Position numbers and translations under genes: made by a program
Notes under the pieces: model-generated
The model's input: the letters and a program-made list of their open reading frames with translations, nothing else
The model's database searches: none
What the model was told of the DNA's origin: nothing
In this document: positions 1-7,775 of the stretch, in pieces
Layout: each line of letters begins with the position of its first letter
How positions within the stretch are numbered: position 1 is the stretch's first letter
From: Priestia filamentosa
GTDB lineage: Bacteria > Bacillota > Bacilli > Bacillales > Bacillaceae_H
Direction of reading: 5' to 3'
Assembly: GCF_900177535.1 (NCBI RefSeq)
Contig: NZ_FXAJ01000001.1
Location: 186,001 to 250,000 of the forward strand
DNA length: 64,000 nt

Positions 1-1
1 A

Positions 2-1234
2 GATGCGGTAATTATGGCAACAGGTGGACCTGGGATAGTATTTGGTAAATCAACAAACTCCATGATCAATACAGGATCAGCAGCTTCTATTGTTTATCAA
101 CAAGGAGTACACTATGCAAACGGGGAGTTTATTCAAATTCATCCAACCGCAATTCCAGGGGATGATAAACTTCGTCTTATGAGCGAATCAGCACGTGGTG
201 AAGGTGGCCGTGTTTGGACATATAAAGACGGAAAACCTTGGTACTTCCTTGAAGAAAAGTATCCAGCATACGGAAACTTAGTTCCGCGTGATATCGCAAC
301 TCGTGAGATTTTTGATGTTTGCGTTAATCAAAAATTGGGTATTAACGGAGAGAACATGGTATATCTTGATCTTTCTCATAAAGATGCGAAAGAACTAGAT
401 ATTAAGCTTGGTGGAATTATTGAGATTTATGAAAAATTCATGGGTGACGATCCGCGTAAAGTACCAATGAAGATCTTCCCTGCCGTTCACTATTCAATGG
501 GTGGCCTTTGGGTTGATTATGATCAAATGACAAATATTCCTGGTCTTTTCGCAGCTGGTGAATGTGATTATTCTCAGCACGGTGGAAACCGCTTAGGTGC
601 AAACTCTCTACTTTCAGCTATTTACGGTGGTATGGTTGCAGGACCAAACGCAGTAAAATATATTGAAGGTCTTAATAAATGGACAGATTCTATAGAGTCT
701 TCACTTTATGATAAACATGTAAAAGAGCAAGAACAAAAATGGCAAAACATTCTTTCTCTAGATGGAAAAGAAAACGCTTATGTCCTTCATAGAGAACTTG
801 GAGAATGGATGACTGATAACGTAACAGTTGTACGTTATAATGATAAATTGTTAAAAACAGATGATAAAATTCAAGAGCTTCTTGAGCGCTATCAGAATAT
901 TAATATTAACGATACAGCAAAATGGAGTAACCAAGGAGCGGCATTTACGCGTCAGCTAGCAAATATGCTTCAACTTGCTCGTGTTATTACACTTGGTGCT
1001 TATAACCGTAATGAAAGTCGCGGAGCACATTACAAACCAGATTTCCCAGAACGTAATGATGAAGAATTCCTAAAAACAACGATGGCAACTTTTGTAGATC
1101 GTGAGTCAGCACCTAACTTTTCTTATGAAGATGTAGATGTTTCATTAATCAAGCCGCGTAAACGTGATTATTCACAGAAGAAAGATAGTGGATCAGCATC
1201 CTCTAAAAAAAAAGAGGGGGTTAGTGAGAAATGA
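2..1234 (+). CDS. sdhA: Succinate dehydrogenase flavoprotein subunit (5' truncated by window)
   Basis: Carries the catalytic FAD subunit of complex II, which oxidises succinate to fumarate at the cytoplasmic face of the membrane. The reading frame is open from base 2, so the N-terminal FAD-binding part lies outside the window; 410 residues are visible. Recognisable flavoprotein segments are HPTAIPGDDKLRLMSESARGE, the capping and active-site stretch with GGLWVDYDQ, and the FAD-contacting AAGECDYSQHGGNRLGANSL. The C-terminus is a Lys/Ser-rich tail. The stop overlaps the sdhB start (ATGA), as in the Bacillus sdhCAB operon. Identity is secure; only the start is missing. Confidence 0.97.
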   Translation, partial: DAVIMATGGPGIVFGKSTNSMINTGSAASIVYQQGVHYANGEFIQIHPTAIPGDDKLRLMSESARGEGGRVWTYKDGKPWYFLEEKYPAYGNLVPRDIATREIFDVCVNQKLGINGENMVYLDLSHKDAKELDIKLGGIIEIYEKFMGDDPRKVPMKIFPAVHYSMGGLWVDYDQMTNIPGLFAAGECDYSQHGGNRLGANSLLSAIYGGMVAGPNAVKYIEGLNKWTDSIESSLYDKHVKEQEQKWQNILSLDGKENAYVLHRELGEWMTDNVTVVRYNDKLLKTDDKIQELLERYQNININDTAKWSNQGAAFTRQLANMLQLARVITLGAYNRNESRGAHYKPDFPERNDEEFLKTTMATFVDRESAPNFSYEDVDVSLIKPRKRDYSQKKDSGSASSKKKEGVSEK

Positions 1235-1998
1235 CTGAGACAAAAACAAAAACCATTAAGTTGATTATTACACGCCAAGATTCACCGGAAACAGCTCCAT
1301 ATGATGAGGAATTTGAGATTGAATATCGTCCAAATATGAACGTTATTTCAGCTCTAATGGAAATTCGTCGAAATCCAGTAAATTCAAAAGGTGAGCATAC
1401 AACACCAATTAACTGGGATATGAACTGTTTAGAAGAAGTTTGTGGAGCATGCTCAATGGTTATTAACGGACGCCCTCGTCAATCTTGTACAGCGTTAGTT
1501 GATAAACTTGAACAACCGATTCGACTCAAGCCAATGAAAACTTTCCCTATTGTGAGGGATCTACAAGTCGACCGTAGCCGCATGTTTGATTCATTGAAAA
1601 AAGTAAAAGCATGGGTACCGATTGATGGAACTTACGATTTAGGGCCGGGACCACGTATGCCAGAGAAGAAACGCCAATGGGCATACGAGCTCTCAAAATG
1701 TATGACTTGTGGAGTATGCTTAGAAGCTTGTCCAAATGTAAACAGTAAATCAAATTTCATTGGACCTGCTCCATTATCACAAGTTCGCTTATTCAATGCA
1801 CATCCGACTGGAGCAATGAATAAACATGAACGACTTGATGCTCTAATGGAAGATGGAGGACTTTCAAATTGCGGTAACTCACAAAACTGCGTAAAATCTT
1901 GTCCAAAAGGTATTCCATTAACAACATCAATTGCTGCTTTAAACAGAGACACTACTCTTCGCTCTTTCCGAAAGTTTTTTGGAAGTGATGCAGAATAA
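1231..1998 (+). CDS. sdhB: Succinate dehydrogenase iron-sulfur subunit
   Basis: Encodes the electron-transfer subunit of complex II, passing electrons from FAD to menaquinone. All three cluster motifs are present in order: [2Fe-2S] in CLEEVCGACSMVINGRPRQSC, [4Fe-4S] in CMTCGVCLEACPN, and [3Fe-4S] in CGNSQNCVKSCPKG. The length of 255 residues is normal for Bacillus SdhB. It overlaps sdhA by 4 bases and is followed within a few bases by a strong terminator, so it is the last gene of the sdh operon. Confidence 0.97.
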   Translation: MTETKTKTIKLIITRQDSPETAPYDEEFEIEYRPNMNVISALMEIRRNPVNSKGEHTTPINWDMNCLEEVCGACSMVINGRPRQSCTALVDKLEQPIRLKPMKTFPIVRDLQVDRSRMFDSLKKVKAWVPIDGTYDLGPGPRMPEKKRQWAYELSKCMTCGVCLEACPNVNSKSNFIGPAPLSQVRLFNAHPTGAMNKHERLDALMEDGGLSNCGNSQNCVKSCPKGIPLTTSIAALNRDTTLRSFRKFFGSDAE

Positions 1999-1999
1999 A

Positions 2000-2033
2000 A
2001 AAGAAACCTCTCCAGTATGGAGAGGTTTCTTTT
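2000..2033 (+). terminator. Rho-independent terminator of the sdh operon
   Basis: A 14-bp perfect stem (AAAGAAACCTCTCC with GGAGAGGTTTCTTT) with a 5-base loop ends in a T run, two bases after the sdhB stop. Confidence 0.92.
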
Positions 2034-2052
2034 CATCAAAGGAGGAAGATGA

Positions 2053-2520
2053 ATGAAAAAGCCGGATTATATTAACAATATAGAGACTTGGAAGCACGAT
2101 TTTACCTTTAATAGAGAGATTCGAGTTCGCTTTTGTGAGACAGATATGTTTGGTCACATGAATAATACCGTTCCTTTCCTTTATTTTGAAGAAGCCCGAA
2201 CAGCTTTTTTTCAGCATATTGGTTTTATGGAAATATGGAAGAAGTCTGATAGTGAAACAATGCCCGTTGTTGCTGATTTACAGTGTGATTTTGTTCAGCA
2301 AGTCTTCTTTGGAGAAGTGCTTAGAGTAAAAACGAAAATTGAGCATACTGGACGTTCATCTGTTGATTTACACTATGTGGGGATAAATGAAAAAGAGGAA
2401 ATTTGTTTCACAGGACGAGGCGCTCTTGTACAGGTCTCCAAAAGAACGGGTAAATCTGTTCCATGGACAGAGGAGCAACTTGAAAAATTAAAGCCTTATC
2501 AATCGAAAAAAAGTGAATAA
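2053..2520 (+). CDS. ysmA: Acyl-CoA thioesterase, 4HBT hot-dog family (YsmA-like)
   Basis: Predicted hot-dog-fold thioesterase of 155 residues. The family signature begins at about residue 25 with VRFCETDMFGHMNNTVPFLY, where the Asp of TDMFGHMNN is the expected catalytic acid of 4-hydroxybenzoyl-CoA thioesterase-like enzymes. The ribosome site AAAGGAGGAAG lies 6-7 bases before the ATG. The gene stands between sdhB and gerE exactly as ysmA does in B. subtilis. The physiological substrate is not known from sequence. Confidence 0.88.
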   Translation: MKKPDYINNIETWKHDFTFNREIRVRFCETDMFGHMNNTVPFLYFEEARTAFFQHIGFMEIWKKSDSETMPVVADLQCDFVQQVFFGEVLRVKTKIEHTGRSSVDLHYVGINEKEEICFTGRGALVQVSKRTGKSVPWTEEQLEKLKPYQSKKSE

Positions 2521-2548
2521 AATATAGCATAACTTGCGAATTCTAGGA

Positions 2549-2576
2549 ACCGCTTTATCCTTTTTTACATAGTATA
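2549..2576 (+). promoter_or_regulatory. Candidate sigma-K promoter of gerE
   Basis: The element CATAGTATA at 2568-2576 matches the sigma-K -10 consensus CATAnnnTA at every fixed base. An AC pair at 2549-2550, 17 bases upstream, fits the -35 core. gerE is known to be transcribed by mother-cell sigma-K RNA polymerase in B. subtilis, so both location and motif agree. Confidence 0.7.
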
Positions 2577-2635
2577 TCGTGACTAACTTACACCCATCCG
2601 ATAGTTCGACTCTGGATCAGGCAAGGAGGGTTACA

Positions 2636-2860
2636 TTGAAGGATAAAGAATTTCCACCTAAACCGTTACTTACAAAGAGAGAACGAGAGGTTTTTGAACT
2701 TCTAGTACAGGACAAAACAACGAAAGAGATCGCAAGTGAGCTGTTTATTAGTGAAAAGACGGTTCGCAATCATATTTCTAACGCAATGCAAAAGCTTGGC
2801 GTTAAAGGGCGTTCTCAAGCTGTCGTTGAACTTCTTCGCATGGGAGAACTCGAGTTATAA
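2636..2860 (+). CDS. gerE: Late mother-cell transcription regulator GerE
   Basis: LuxR/FixJ-type helix-turn-helix protein that switches late spore-coat genes in the mother cell with sigma-K. The 74-residue product is almost identical to B. subtilis GerE from [15 protein letters not shown] to LRMGELEL; the HTH lies at about residues 25-60 ([20 protein letters not shown]). I place the start at the TTG at 2636, since AAGGAGGG at 2623-2630 sits 5 bases upstream and this gives the family length. A longer frame opens at a GTG at 2579, but its extra 19 residues are not GerE-like and overlap the promoter region. Confidence 0.95.
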   Translation: MKDKEFPPKPLLTKREREVFELLVQDKTTKEIASELFISEKTVRNHISNAMQKLGVKGRSQAVVELLRMGELEL

Positions 2861-2867
2861 CATGTGG

Positions 2868-2898
2868 CCGACTATCAGTAAAAGATAGTCGGTTTTGT
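2868..2898 (+). terminator. Terminator of gerE
   Basis: Stem CCGACTATC/GATAGTCGG (9 bp, 7-base loop) is followed by TTTTGTTTT, directly downstream of the gerE stop. Confidence 0.88.
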
Positions 2899-2973
2899 TT
2901 TCTAGCGAAATGAAAGATTATTACAGTCAAAAAAGGGAAGTAGAAAAATAAAGAAATATAGGGGGAGAAAGAA

Positions 2974-3390
2974 ATGTACAATAAAATTCTTGCAGCCGTA
3001 GATGGCTCAAAACAGGCCAAAGAAGCTCTTGGGAAAGCTTTTTCCATTGCTTCTTGTTATCGTACACCACTGCAAATTCTTCACGTGAAAGAAGGAGATG
3101 ATAAAACTAAAACATCTTGGCATAAACGCTCTAATTTAAACAAGCTAGAAGACAGGCAAGAATTTCTTCGTGAAATTGATACTATGGCCGTAAAGTATAA
3201 CATTACTCATAAGGTTCATTTTAGAGTTGGAAATCCTGCTGAAGAAATTATTCGTTATGCAAATGAGAACGATATTGAACTTATTGTGGTAGGAAGTAGA
3301 GGATTTAATAGATTTCAAAAAGTAGTGCTTGGTAGTGTTAGTTCTAGAATAATAGAAAAGGCCTCCTGCTCCGTTCTCCTTGTGAAATAA
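2974..3390 (+). CDS. Universal stress protein, UspA family
   Basis: A 138-residue single UspA domain. The N-terminal ILAAVDGSKQAKEAL strand-helix and the C-terminal ATP-binding pattern GSRGFNRFQKVVLGSVSSRI (G-2X-G-9X-G-S) are both present, so this is probably an ATP-binding Usp. GGGGGAG lies 7 bases before the ATG. It is a single gene between gerE and the cobalamin leader and is not part of the B. subtilis order here. A role in stress survival is known for the family; the specific role is unknown. Confidence 0.9.
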   Translation: MYNKILAAVDGSKQAKEALGKAFSIASCYRTPLQILHVKEGDDKTKTSWHKRSNLNKLEDRQEFLREIDTMAVKYNITHKVHFRVGNPAEEIIRYANENDIELIVVGSRGFNRFQKVVLGSVSSRIIEKASCSVLLVK

Positions 3391-3414
3391 GAGAAGGGAT
3401 GAGGCTTCTCCTAT
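3391..3414 (+). terminator. Possible weak terminator after usp
   Basis: GAGAAG and CTTCTC can pair around a short loop immediately after the usp stop, followed by a T/C-rich stretch but no clean T run. Weak support. Confidence 0.35.
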
Positions 3415-3461
3415 TCTTCAATTGAATTCTTTATTGAAAAATGAGCCAACATCCTCTATCA

Positions 3462-3489
3462 TTGTAGTTAATTAGAAAACTCATATAAG
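3462..3489 (+). promoter_or_regulatory. Possible promoter of the cobalamin operon
   Basis: TTGTAG and TATAAG are separated by 16 bases about 500 bases before cbiW. The -10 matches the consensus at 5 of 6 bases and the -35 is poor. It is the best sigma-A-like site that would place both downstream RNA structures in one leader. Confidence 0.35.
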
Positions 3490-3526
3490 AAAAAATTTTT
3501 ACATAAATCAAAAAAGTAGCAGATAG

Positions 3527-3631
3527 AGAACTATCCTAGCATACTGCACATAAGGGAGGTCATCATCACAGCTAAATTTGTTTAGGGTGAGATAGTGATT
3601 CCACTATGTATGTTTTGCTAGGGAGAGTTCT
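3527..3631 (+). ncRNA. Possible structured RNA element upstream of the B12 riboswitch
   Basis: A long closing helix can form between 3527-3544 (containing CCTAGCATAC) and 3608-3631 (containing GTATG, TGCTAGG and AGTTCT). It would enclose two smaller hairpins: CTAAA/TTTAG at 3572-3585 and ATAGTG/CACTAT with loop ATTC at 3592-3607. This has the shape of a multi-branch junction. I do not recognise it as a known riboswitch class. It could also be chance pairing in A/T-rich DNA. Confidence 0.4.
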
Positions 3632-3649
3632 TCTTTCATTTTAAAGACA

Positions 3650-3850
3650 ATTTCATATTGTAAACAGGAAGGTACATAGCTTTAAAGCCTATGTTGAAAA
3701 GGGAAGCCAGTGAAAATCTGGCACGGTGCCCGCCACTGTAAAAGGGAGTTCTATTACAACGTGTCACTGAATTTTTTTGGGAAGACGTAGTAGAACGATT
3801 ACCTTGAGTCAGGAGACCTGCCTTAACTGTTTGCTTCATTTGAAACCTAC
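3650..3850 (+). ncRNA. Cobalamin (B12) riboswitch
   Basis: The conserved core is plain: GGGAAGCCAGTGAAAATCTG, then the B12 box GCCCGCCACTGTAA at about 3727-3742, and the later element GTCAGGAGACCTGCC at about 3808-3822. It precedes the cobalamin operon and is followed by a terminator hairpin, so adenosylcobalamin binding is expected to cause early termination. Outer boundaries are approximate. Confidence 0.95.
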
Positions 3851-3907
3851 GGGACATAGGAAGAAGTGCTAATCCATTGTGCAAACTCGTGTACAGGTGT
3901 GCATTTT

Positions 3908-3937
3908 ACATCTCTTTCTCGTAGAGGTGTTTTTTTT
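3908..3937 (+). terminator. Riboswitch-controlled terminator before cbiW
   Basis: ACATCTCT pairs with AGAGGTGT (8 bp, one G-U) around a 7-base loop, followed by eight T residues, 45 bases before the cbiW start. Position and form suit the expression platform of the B12 riboswitch. Confidence 0.85.
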
Positions 3938-3981
3938 ATGCGTTTTTTGAGAAAACGATTTTAACGAGGGAGTTGGTATGG

Positions 3982-4356
3982 ATGACAACGTGGAATTTAA
4001 ATGAAACAAAGCATCATCTCTTAATTTGTAATGGTGGAACTTGTATGAAAAAGGGCGGAGAAGAAGTAACGGTTGCTGTTCGAGATGAAATTGAAAAGCT
4101 TGGGGCAGATGCTCAAATTCATACAACAAGAACGCGATGTAATGGACGATGTAAAGACGGATGTGTAGCAATTGTATACCCTGAAGGAGTTTGGTATAAA
4201 GAAATGACACCAGAGCTTGGAAGAGAGATGGTAAGAGAGCATCTCTTAAATGGGAATAAGCTTGAAAACTCTATCATCTACACATATGAGGAAGGATTTA
4301 AAGCTCCTGAAAATTCCTCATCGCCAAAAGGAATTTCAAAAGAGAAAGTGAAATAA
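3982..4356 (+). CDS. cbiW: CbiW, small [2Fe-2S] ferredoxin-like protein
   Basis: First gene of the cobalamin operon. The 124-residue product resembles thioredoxin-fold [2Fe-2S] ferredoxins: cysteines at 16 and 21 in CNGGTC and at 53, 57 and 61 in CNGRCKDGC. It probably donates electrons to a redox step of corrin ring synthesis, perhaps that of CbiH60, but its role is not firmly known. I chose ATG 3982, since the GAGGG near 3966 is too close to the in-frame TTG at 3973. The last 25 residues are polar and probably flexible. Confidence 0.85.
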   Translation: MTTWNLNETKHHLLICNGGTCMKKGGEEVTVAVRDEIEKLGADAQIHTTRTRCNGRCKDGCVAIVYPEGVWYKEMTPELGREMVREHLLNGNKLENSIIYTYEEGFKAPENSSSPKGISKEKVK

Positions 4357-4409
4357 CTGTTTTCGAAAGAATCGCATCATTCGAAAAACTTGTGGTAGGA
4401 GGAAAAAAT

Positions 4410-6047
4410 ATGAGTGGTAAATTGCTTATTGTCGGATTTGGTCCAGGAAATTTTGAACATATTACAGAACGAGCGAAAGAGGCACTTCAAGAAAGTGACA
4501 TGATTATTGGCTACAAAACATATGTGGAACTTATCCAAGGATTATTGTCAAATCAACAGGTTATTAGTACTGGAATGACTGAGGAAGTGACAAGAGCCCA
4601 AGAAGCAGTAAAGCAAGCTGAGCAAGGGAAAAAAGTAGCTGTGATCTCAAGCGGAGATGCAGGAGTATATGGAATGGCTGGTCTTGTGTATGAAGTGCTT
4701 GTTGAAAAAGGTTGGTCAAGAAAAGACGGAGTGGAAATTGAAATTATTCCTGGTATCTCCGCTATTAACTCTTGTGCTTCATTATTAGGAGCTCCTGTTA
4801 TGCATGATGCGTGCACAATAAGTCTAAGCGATCATTTAACACCATGGACACTTATTGAAAAAAGGATTGAAGCTGCGGCATCTGCTGATTTTGTTATTGC
4901 TCTTTATAATCCGAAAAGTGGAAGAAGAACCCGTCAAATTGCTGAAGCTCAGCGTATCCTGCTTCAATATAGATCACCAGATACTCCTGTTGGCCTTGTG
5001 AAAAGCGCGTATCGGGACCGTCAGAATATCGTAATTACCAATTTAAAAGAAATGCTTGAACATGAAATTGGAATGCTAACAACTGTTATTATTGGAAATT
5101 CTTCAACATTTCTCTATGATGATTTAATGATTACCCCACGCGGCTATCAACGTAAATATACGCTAAATGAAACAAAACAGCCGCTAAAACCGCATCAACG
5201 TTTGAAAAAAGAGGCAGAGCCATGGGCACTTTCACAAGAAGAAGCAGCACCAGCAGTGGAAGAGAAGGAAGCAGAAAAAGTTGAGAAAGTTAAAGAAGTA
5301 GAGAAAATTTCTTCAAGGGAGATTGCGGAGAAAGCTCTTAGCCTTGTGACAGGAAAAGAGGAGCAAACAACATTTGAAAAAGTAACGGCTAAGATGGAAT
5401 CCATCTTCGAACTTGCTGTAAGCCCAGGACTTGTAAGTAAAAAGTTTACACCAGTTCAGCTCACTACAATTGCTGAAGTTGCAGGCGAAAAAGGGTCAAT
5501 TGAATATACACCAGATCATCAAATTCGTCTTGAAGTACCAACTGCTGAACCAGAAAAAGTAACAAAGCGACTTAGCGAAGTAGGTCTACTCCTTGCTCCT
5601 GTTGGAGACGTTTTAACCATGAAGGCGTGTGACTTCTGCGATGGGGAGAAAAAAGATTCCATTCCATATGCAGAAGAACTGCAAGAAAGACTTGGCGGAG
5701 TGAACATGCCAAAAGTTACAAAAATCGGGTTCAACGGCTGTGGTATGGCTTGCTACAGAGCTGTACAAGATGACATCGGAATTGTATATCGAAAAGGAAA
5801 GTTTGATTTGTTTCTTGGAGCGAAAACAGTAGGCCGATCAGCACATTCTGGACAGCCTGTTGCGGAAGGAATTTCTCCTGAAAAGATTGTTGATGTTGTT
5901 GAAGGGATTGTTGATGAGTATAAAGAAAAGGGTCATCCTAATGAGTCGTTCTTTAAATTCTTTAAACGTGTAAAAGAAGTAGGTGGTTTTATTTACCAAG
6001 ATGTAACACCCAAAATTAAAATTGAGCCAGCTCCTTGTGGAGACTAG
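4410..6047 (+). CDS. cbiH60: CbiH60, precorrin-3B/cobalt-factor III C17-methyltransferase with fused Fe-S domain
   Basis: Methylates C17 and contracts the ring of cobalt-factor III on the anaerobic route. Residues 1 to about 245 are a tetrapyrrole methylase (VGFGPGNFEHIT at the start, SSGDAGVYGMAGL, IPGISAINSCASLLGAP). A Glu/Lys-rich linker follows, and residues about 330-545 resemble the ferredoxin-like sulfite/nitrite reductase domain. Cysteines 407, 410, 444 and 448 (CDFC and CGMAC) are the likely [4Fe-4S] ligands. This matches the large CbiH60 form described in B. megaterium. Start is the ATG 6 bases after TAGGAGG; the in-frame TTG-type start at 4392 lacks a ribosome site. Confidence 0.93.
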   Translation: MSGKLLIVGFGPGNFEHITERAKEALQESDMIIGYKTYVELIQGLLSNQQVISTGMTEEVTRAQEAVKQAEQGKKVAVISSGDAGVYGMAGLVYEVLVEKGWSRKDGVEIEIIPGISAINSCASLLGAPVMHDACTISLSDHLTPWTLIEKRIEAAASADFVIALYNPKSGRRTRQIAEAQRILLQYRSPDTPVGLVKSAYRDRQNIVITNLKEMLEHEIGMLTTVIIGNSSTFLYDDLMITPRGYQRKYTLNETKQPLKPHQRLKKEAEPWALSQEEAAPAVEEKEAEKVEKVKEVEKISSREIAEKALSLVTGKEEQTTFEKVTAKMESIFELAVSPGLVSKKFTPVQLTTIAEVAGEKGSIEYTPDHQIRLEVPTAEPEKVTKRLSEVGLLLAPVGDVLTMKACDFCDGEKKDSIPYAEELQERLGGVNMPKVTKIGFNGCGMACYRAVQDDIGIVYRKGKFDLFLGAKTVGRSAHSGQPVAEGISPEKIVDVVEGIVDEYKEKGHPNESFFKFFKRVKEVGGFIYQDVTPKIKIEPAPCGD

Positions 6048-6068
6048 GAAAATAGAGGAGGAAAACAA

Positions 6069-6989
6069 ATGGAAGCTGTATTATTTATTGGACACGGAAG
6101 CCGTGACTTTGAAGGAAATGAAGAAGTACGTCAATTTGTAGAGAAAATGAGGACTCTTTTGCCAGAGACGTTGTTAGTAGAAACAAGCTTCTTAGAATTT
6201 GAGCGTCCAACAATTGCAGATGGAATTGATACCTGTATAGAAAAAGGAGCACATCATATTATTTTAATTCCAATCATGCTTCTTCCTGCTGGCCATTCTA
6301 AAATTCACATTCCAGGAGCGATTGATGAAGCAAGAGAAAAGTATCCAAACACGAAATTTACATATGGCAGACCAATTGGTATTCATGAAGAAACGTTTGA
6401 AATTTTAAATACAAGATTAAAAGAGTCTGGTGAAAATTTAGAAAGTCCTGGAGAAGAAACAGCGGTTATCTTACTTGGGCGCGGTGGAAGCGATGCTGAC
6501 GCGAACAGCGAGCTTTATAAAATCACGCGTCTTCTTTGGGAGAAAACAAACTATAAGCTTGTTGAAACATCCTTTATGGGTGTAACAGATCCTTTGATTG
6601 AACAAGGAGTAGAACGCTGTATTAAGCTTGGAGCAAAGAAAATTGTTGTGCTTCCATACTTCCTTTTTACAGGGATTTTAATTAAACGTCTTGAAAAACT
6701 TGTTGAAGGATTTAAAGAAAAATATCCAGAAGTTGAATTTAAGCTTGCTCAATATTTCGGCCTTCATCCAAAGCTTCAAACGATTTTGAAAGATAGAGTT
6801 GAGGAAGCGCTTGAAGGTGAAGTGAAAATGAATTGTGATACCTGTCTTTACAGAATTGAAGCAATGGAGCATATTGATCACCACCACCATCATGATCACG
6901 ACAATGACCACGGCCATCACCACCATCACGACCATGAGCATGGGCATCGTCACCATGAGGATGACGAAAAAGCTGGTGTTTTAAAATGA
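6069..6989 (+). CDS. cbiX: Sirohydrochlorin cobaltochelatase CbiX, long form with His-rich tail
   Basis: Inserts Co2+ into sirohydrochlorin, the committed step of the anaerobic route. Two CbiX half-domains are visible: FIGHGSRDFEGN near the N-terminus with the metal-binding His9, and a second copy starting near ILLGRGGSDADANSEL. After them comes MNCDTC (Cys256, Cys259), the reported Fe-S motif of long CbiX, and a histidine-rich segment at about 268-296 containing 18 or more His in 29 residues. The C-terminal Lys precedes a stop overlapping the cbiJ start. The tail probably stores or buffers cobalt. Confidence 0.96.
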   Translation: MEAVLFIGHGSRDFEGNEEVRQFVEKMRTLLPETLLVETSFLEFERPTIADGIDTCIEKGAHHIILIPIMLLPAGHSKIHIPGAIDEAREKYPNTKFTYGRPIGIHEETFEILNTRLKESGENLESPGEETAVILLGRGGSDADANSELYKITRLLWEKTNYKLVETSFMGVTDPLIEQGVERCIKLGAKKIVVLPYFLFTGILIKRLEKLVEGFKEKYPEVEFKLAQYFGLHPKLQTILKDRVEEALEGEVKMNCDTCLYRIEAMEHIDHHHHHDHDNDHGHHHHHDHEHGHRHHEDDEKAGVLK

Positions 6990-7762
6990 TTTTATTTATT
7001 GCTGGAACAAGTGATGCAAGAGAGCTTGCTATCCGGATCAGTGAGGAAGGCTATCCTCTTTTAGCAACGGTTGTAACAGAAAATGCCGCGATTGAATTAC
7101 AGCGAGCCCACTTATCTGTTCAAGTCGGTAGATTAGATGCAGACGAGATTGTGAAATTAATAGAAGAAAAAGGGATGAGCGCTATTGTCGATGGGAGCCA
7201 TCCTTTTGCAGAAGAAGCATCTAAAAATGCAATGAGAGCAGCTGGAGAGGCTCAAATTCCATACTTTCGCTATGAACGTGAGTCTCAAACCTTTCAATAT
7301 GACAAGCTAACGCTTGTTAATGATTATGAGGAGGCAGCTGAAGAAGCAGCAAAAAGAAAAGGCGTTGTAATGCTTACAACAGGAAGCAAGACCCTTGCTA
7401 CTTTTACAAAAAAGCTACTTCCAATTGAAGACATTCGCTTGATTGCGCGAATGCTTCCTCGAAAAGATAATATGGAAAAGTGTGAAGATCTTGGTCTTCC
7501 TCAAAAGAACATTGTTGCCATTCAAGGTCCTTTTACAAAAGAATTTGATCAAGCATTATATAAGCAGTATGGCGTTACACTTATGGTGACAAAAGAGAGT
7601 GGGAAAGTAGGGTCTGTAGATGAAAAGCTTAGTGCTGCAAGGGAGCTTGGAATCGAAACTATTATGATTCGAAGACCACGTATTGAGTACAAAGAAGTAT
7701 ATAGTGATTTTCCAAGTATTCTAGAAGCGTTAAAGAAAACGGTTCAACTACAAAAACATTAA
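6986..7762 (+). CDS. cbiJ: Precorrin-6A/cobalt-precorrin-6A reductase
   Basis: NADPH-dependent reductase of the corrin macrocycle, 258 residues. Family features are the N-terminal FIAGTSDARELA, the DGSHPFAEEASKNA motif near residue 70 and VTKESGKVGSVDEKLSAA near the C-terminus. It overlaps cbiX by 4 bases (ATGA), implying coupled translation. Function is assigned from family and operon. Confidence 0.94.
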   Translation: MILFIAGTSDARELAIRISEEGYPLLATVVTENAAIELQRAHLSVQVGRLDADEIVKLIEEKGMSAIVDGSHPFAEEASKNAMRAAGEAQIPYFRYERESQTFQYDKLTLVNDYEEAAEEAAKRKGVVMLTTGSKTLATFTKKLLPIEDIRLIARMLPRKDNMEKCEDLGLPQKNIVAIQGPFTKEFDQALYKQYGVTLMVTKESGKVGSVDEKLSAARELGIETIMIRRPRIEYKEVYSDFPSILEALKKTVQLQKH

Positions 7763-7775
7763 AGGAGCGTTAATT

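Noticed and set aside
1547-2217. Minus-strand frames across sdhB and ysmA
   Set aside because: They are antisense to well-recognised genes and cross a terminator; no ribosome site.
2579-2635. Upstream extension of gerE from GTG 2579
   Set aside because: It overlaps the sigma-K promoter region, lacks a ribosome site and is not part of the 74-residue GerE family length.
3636-4242. Minus-strand frames over the riboswitch and cbiW
   Set aside because: They are antisense to a conserved riboswitch and a real gene and have no family resemblance.
6678-6956. Minus-strand Met/Val-rich frame in cbiX
   Set aside because: It is the antisense of the His-codon tract (CAC/CAT read as GTG/ATG), not a gene.
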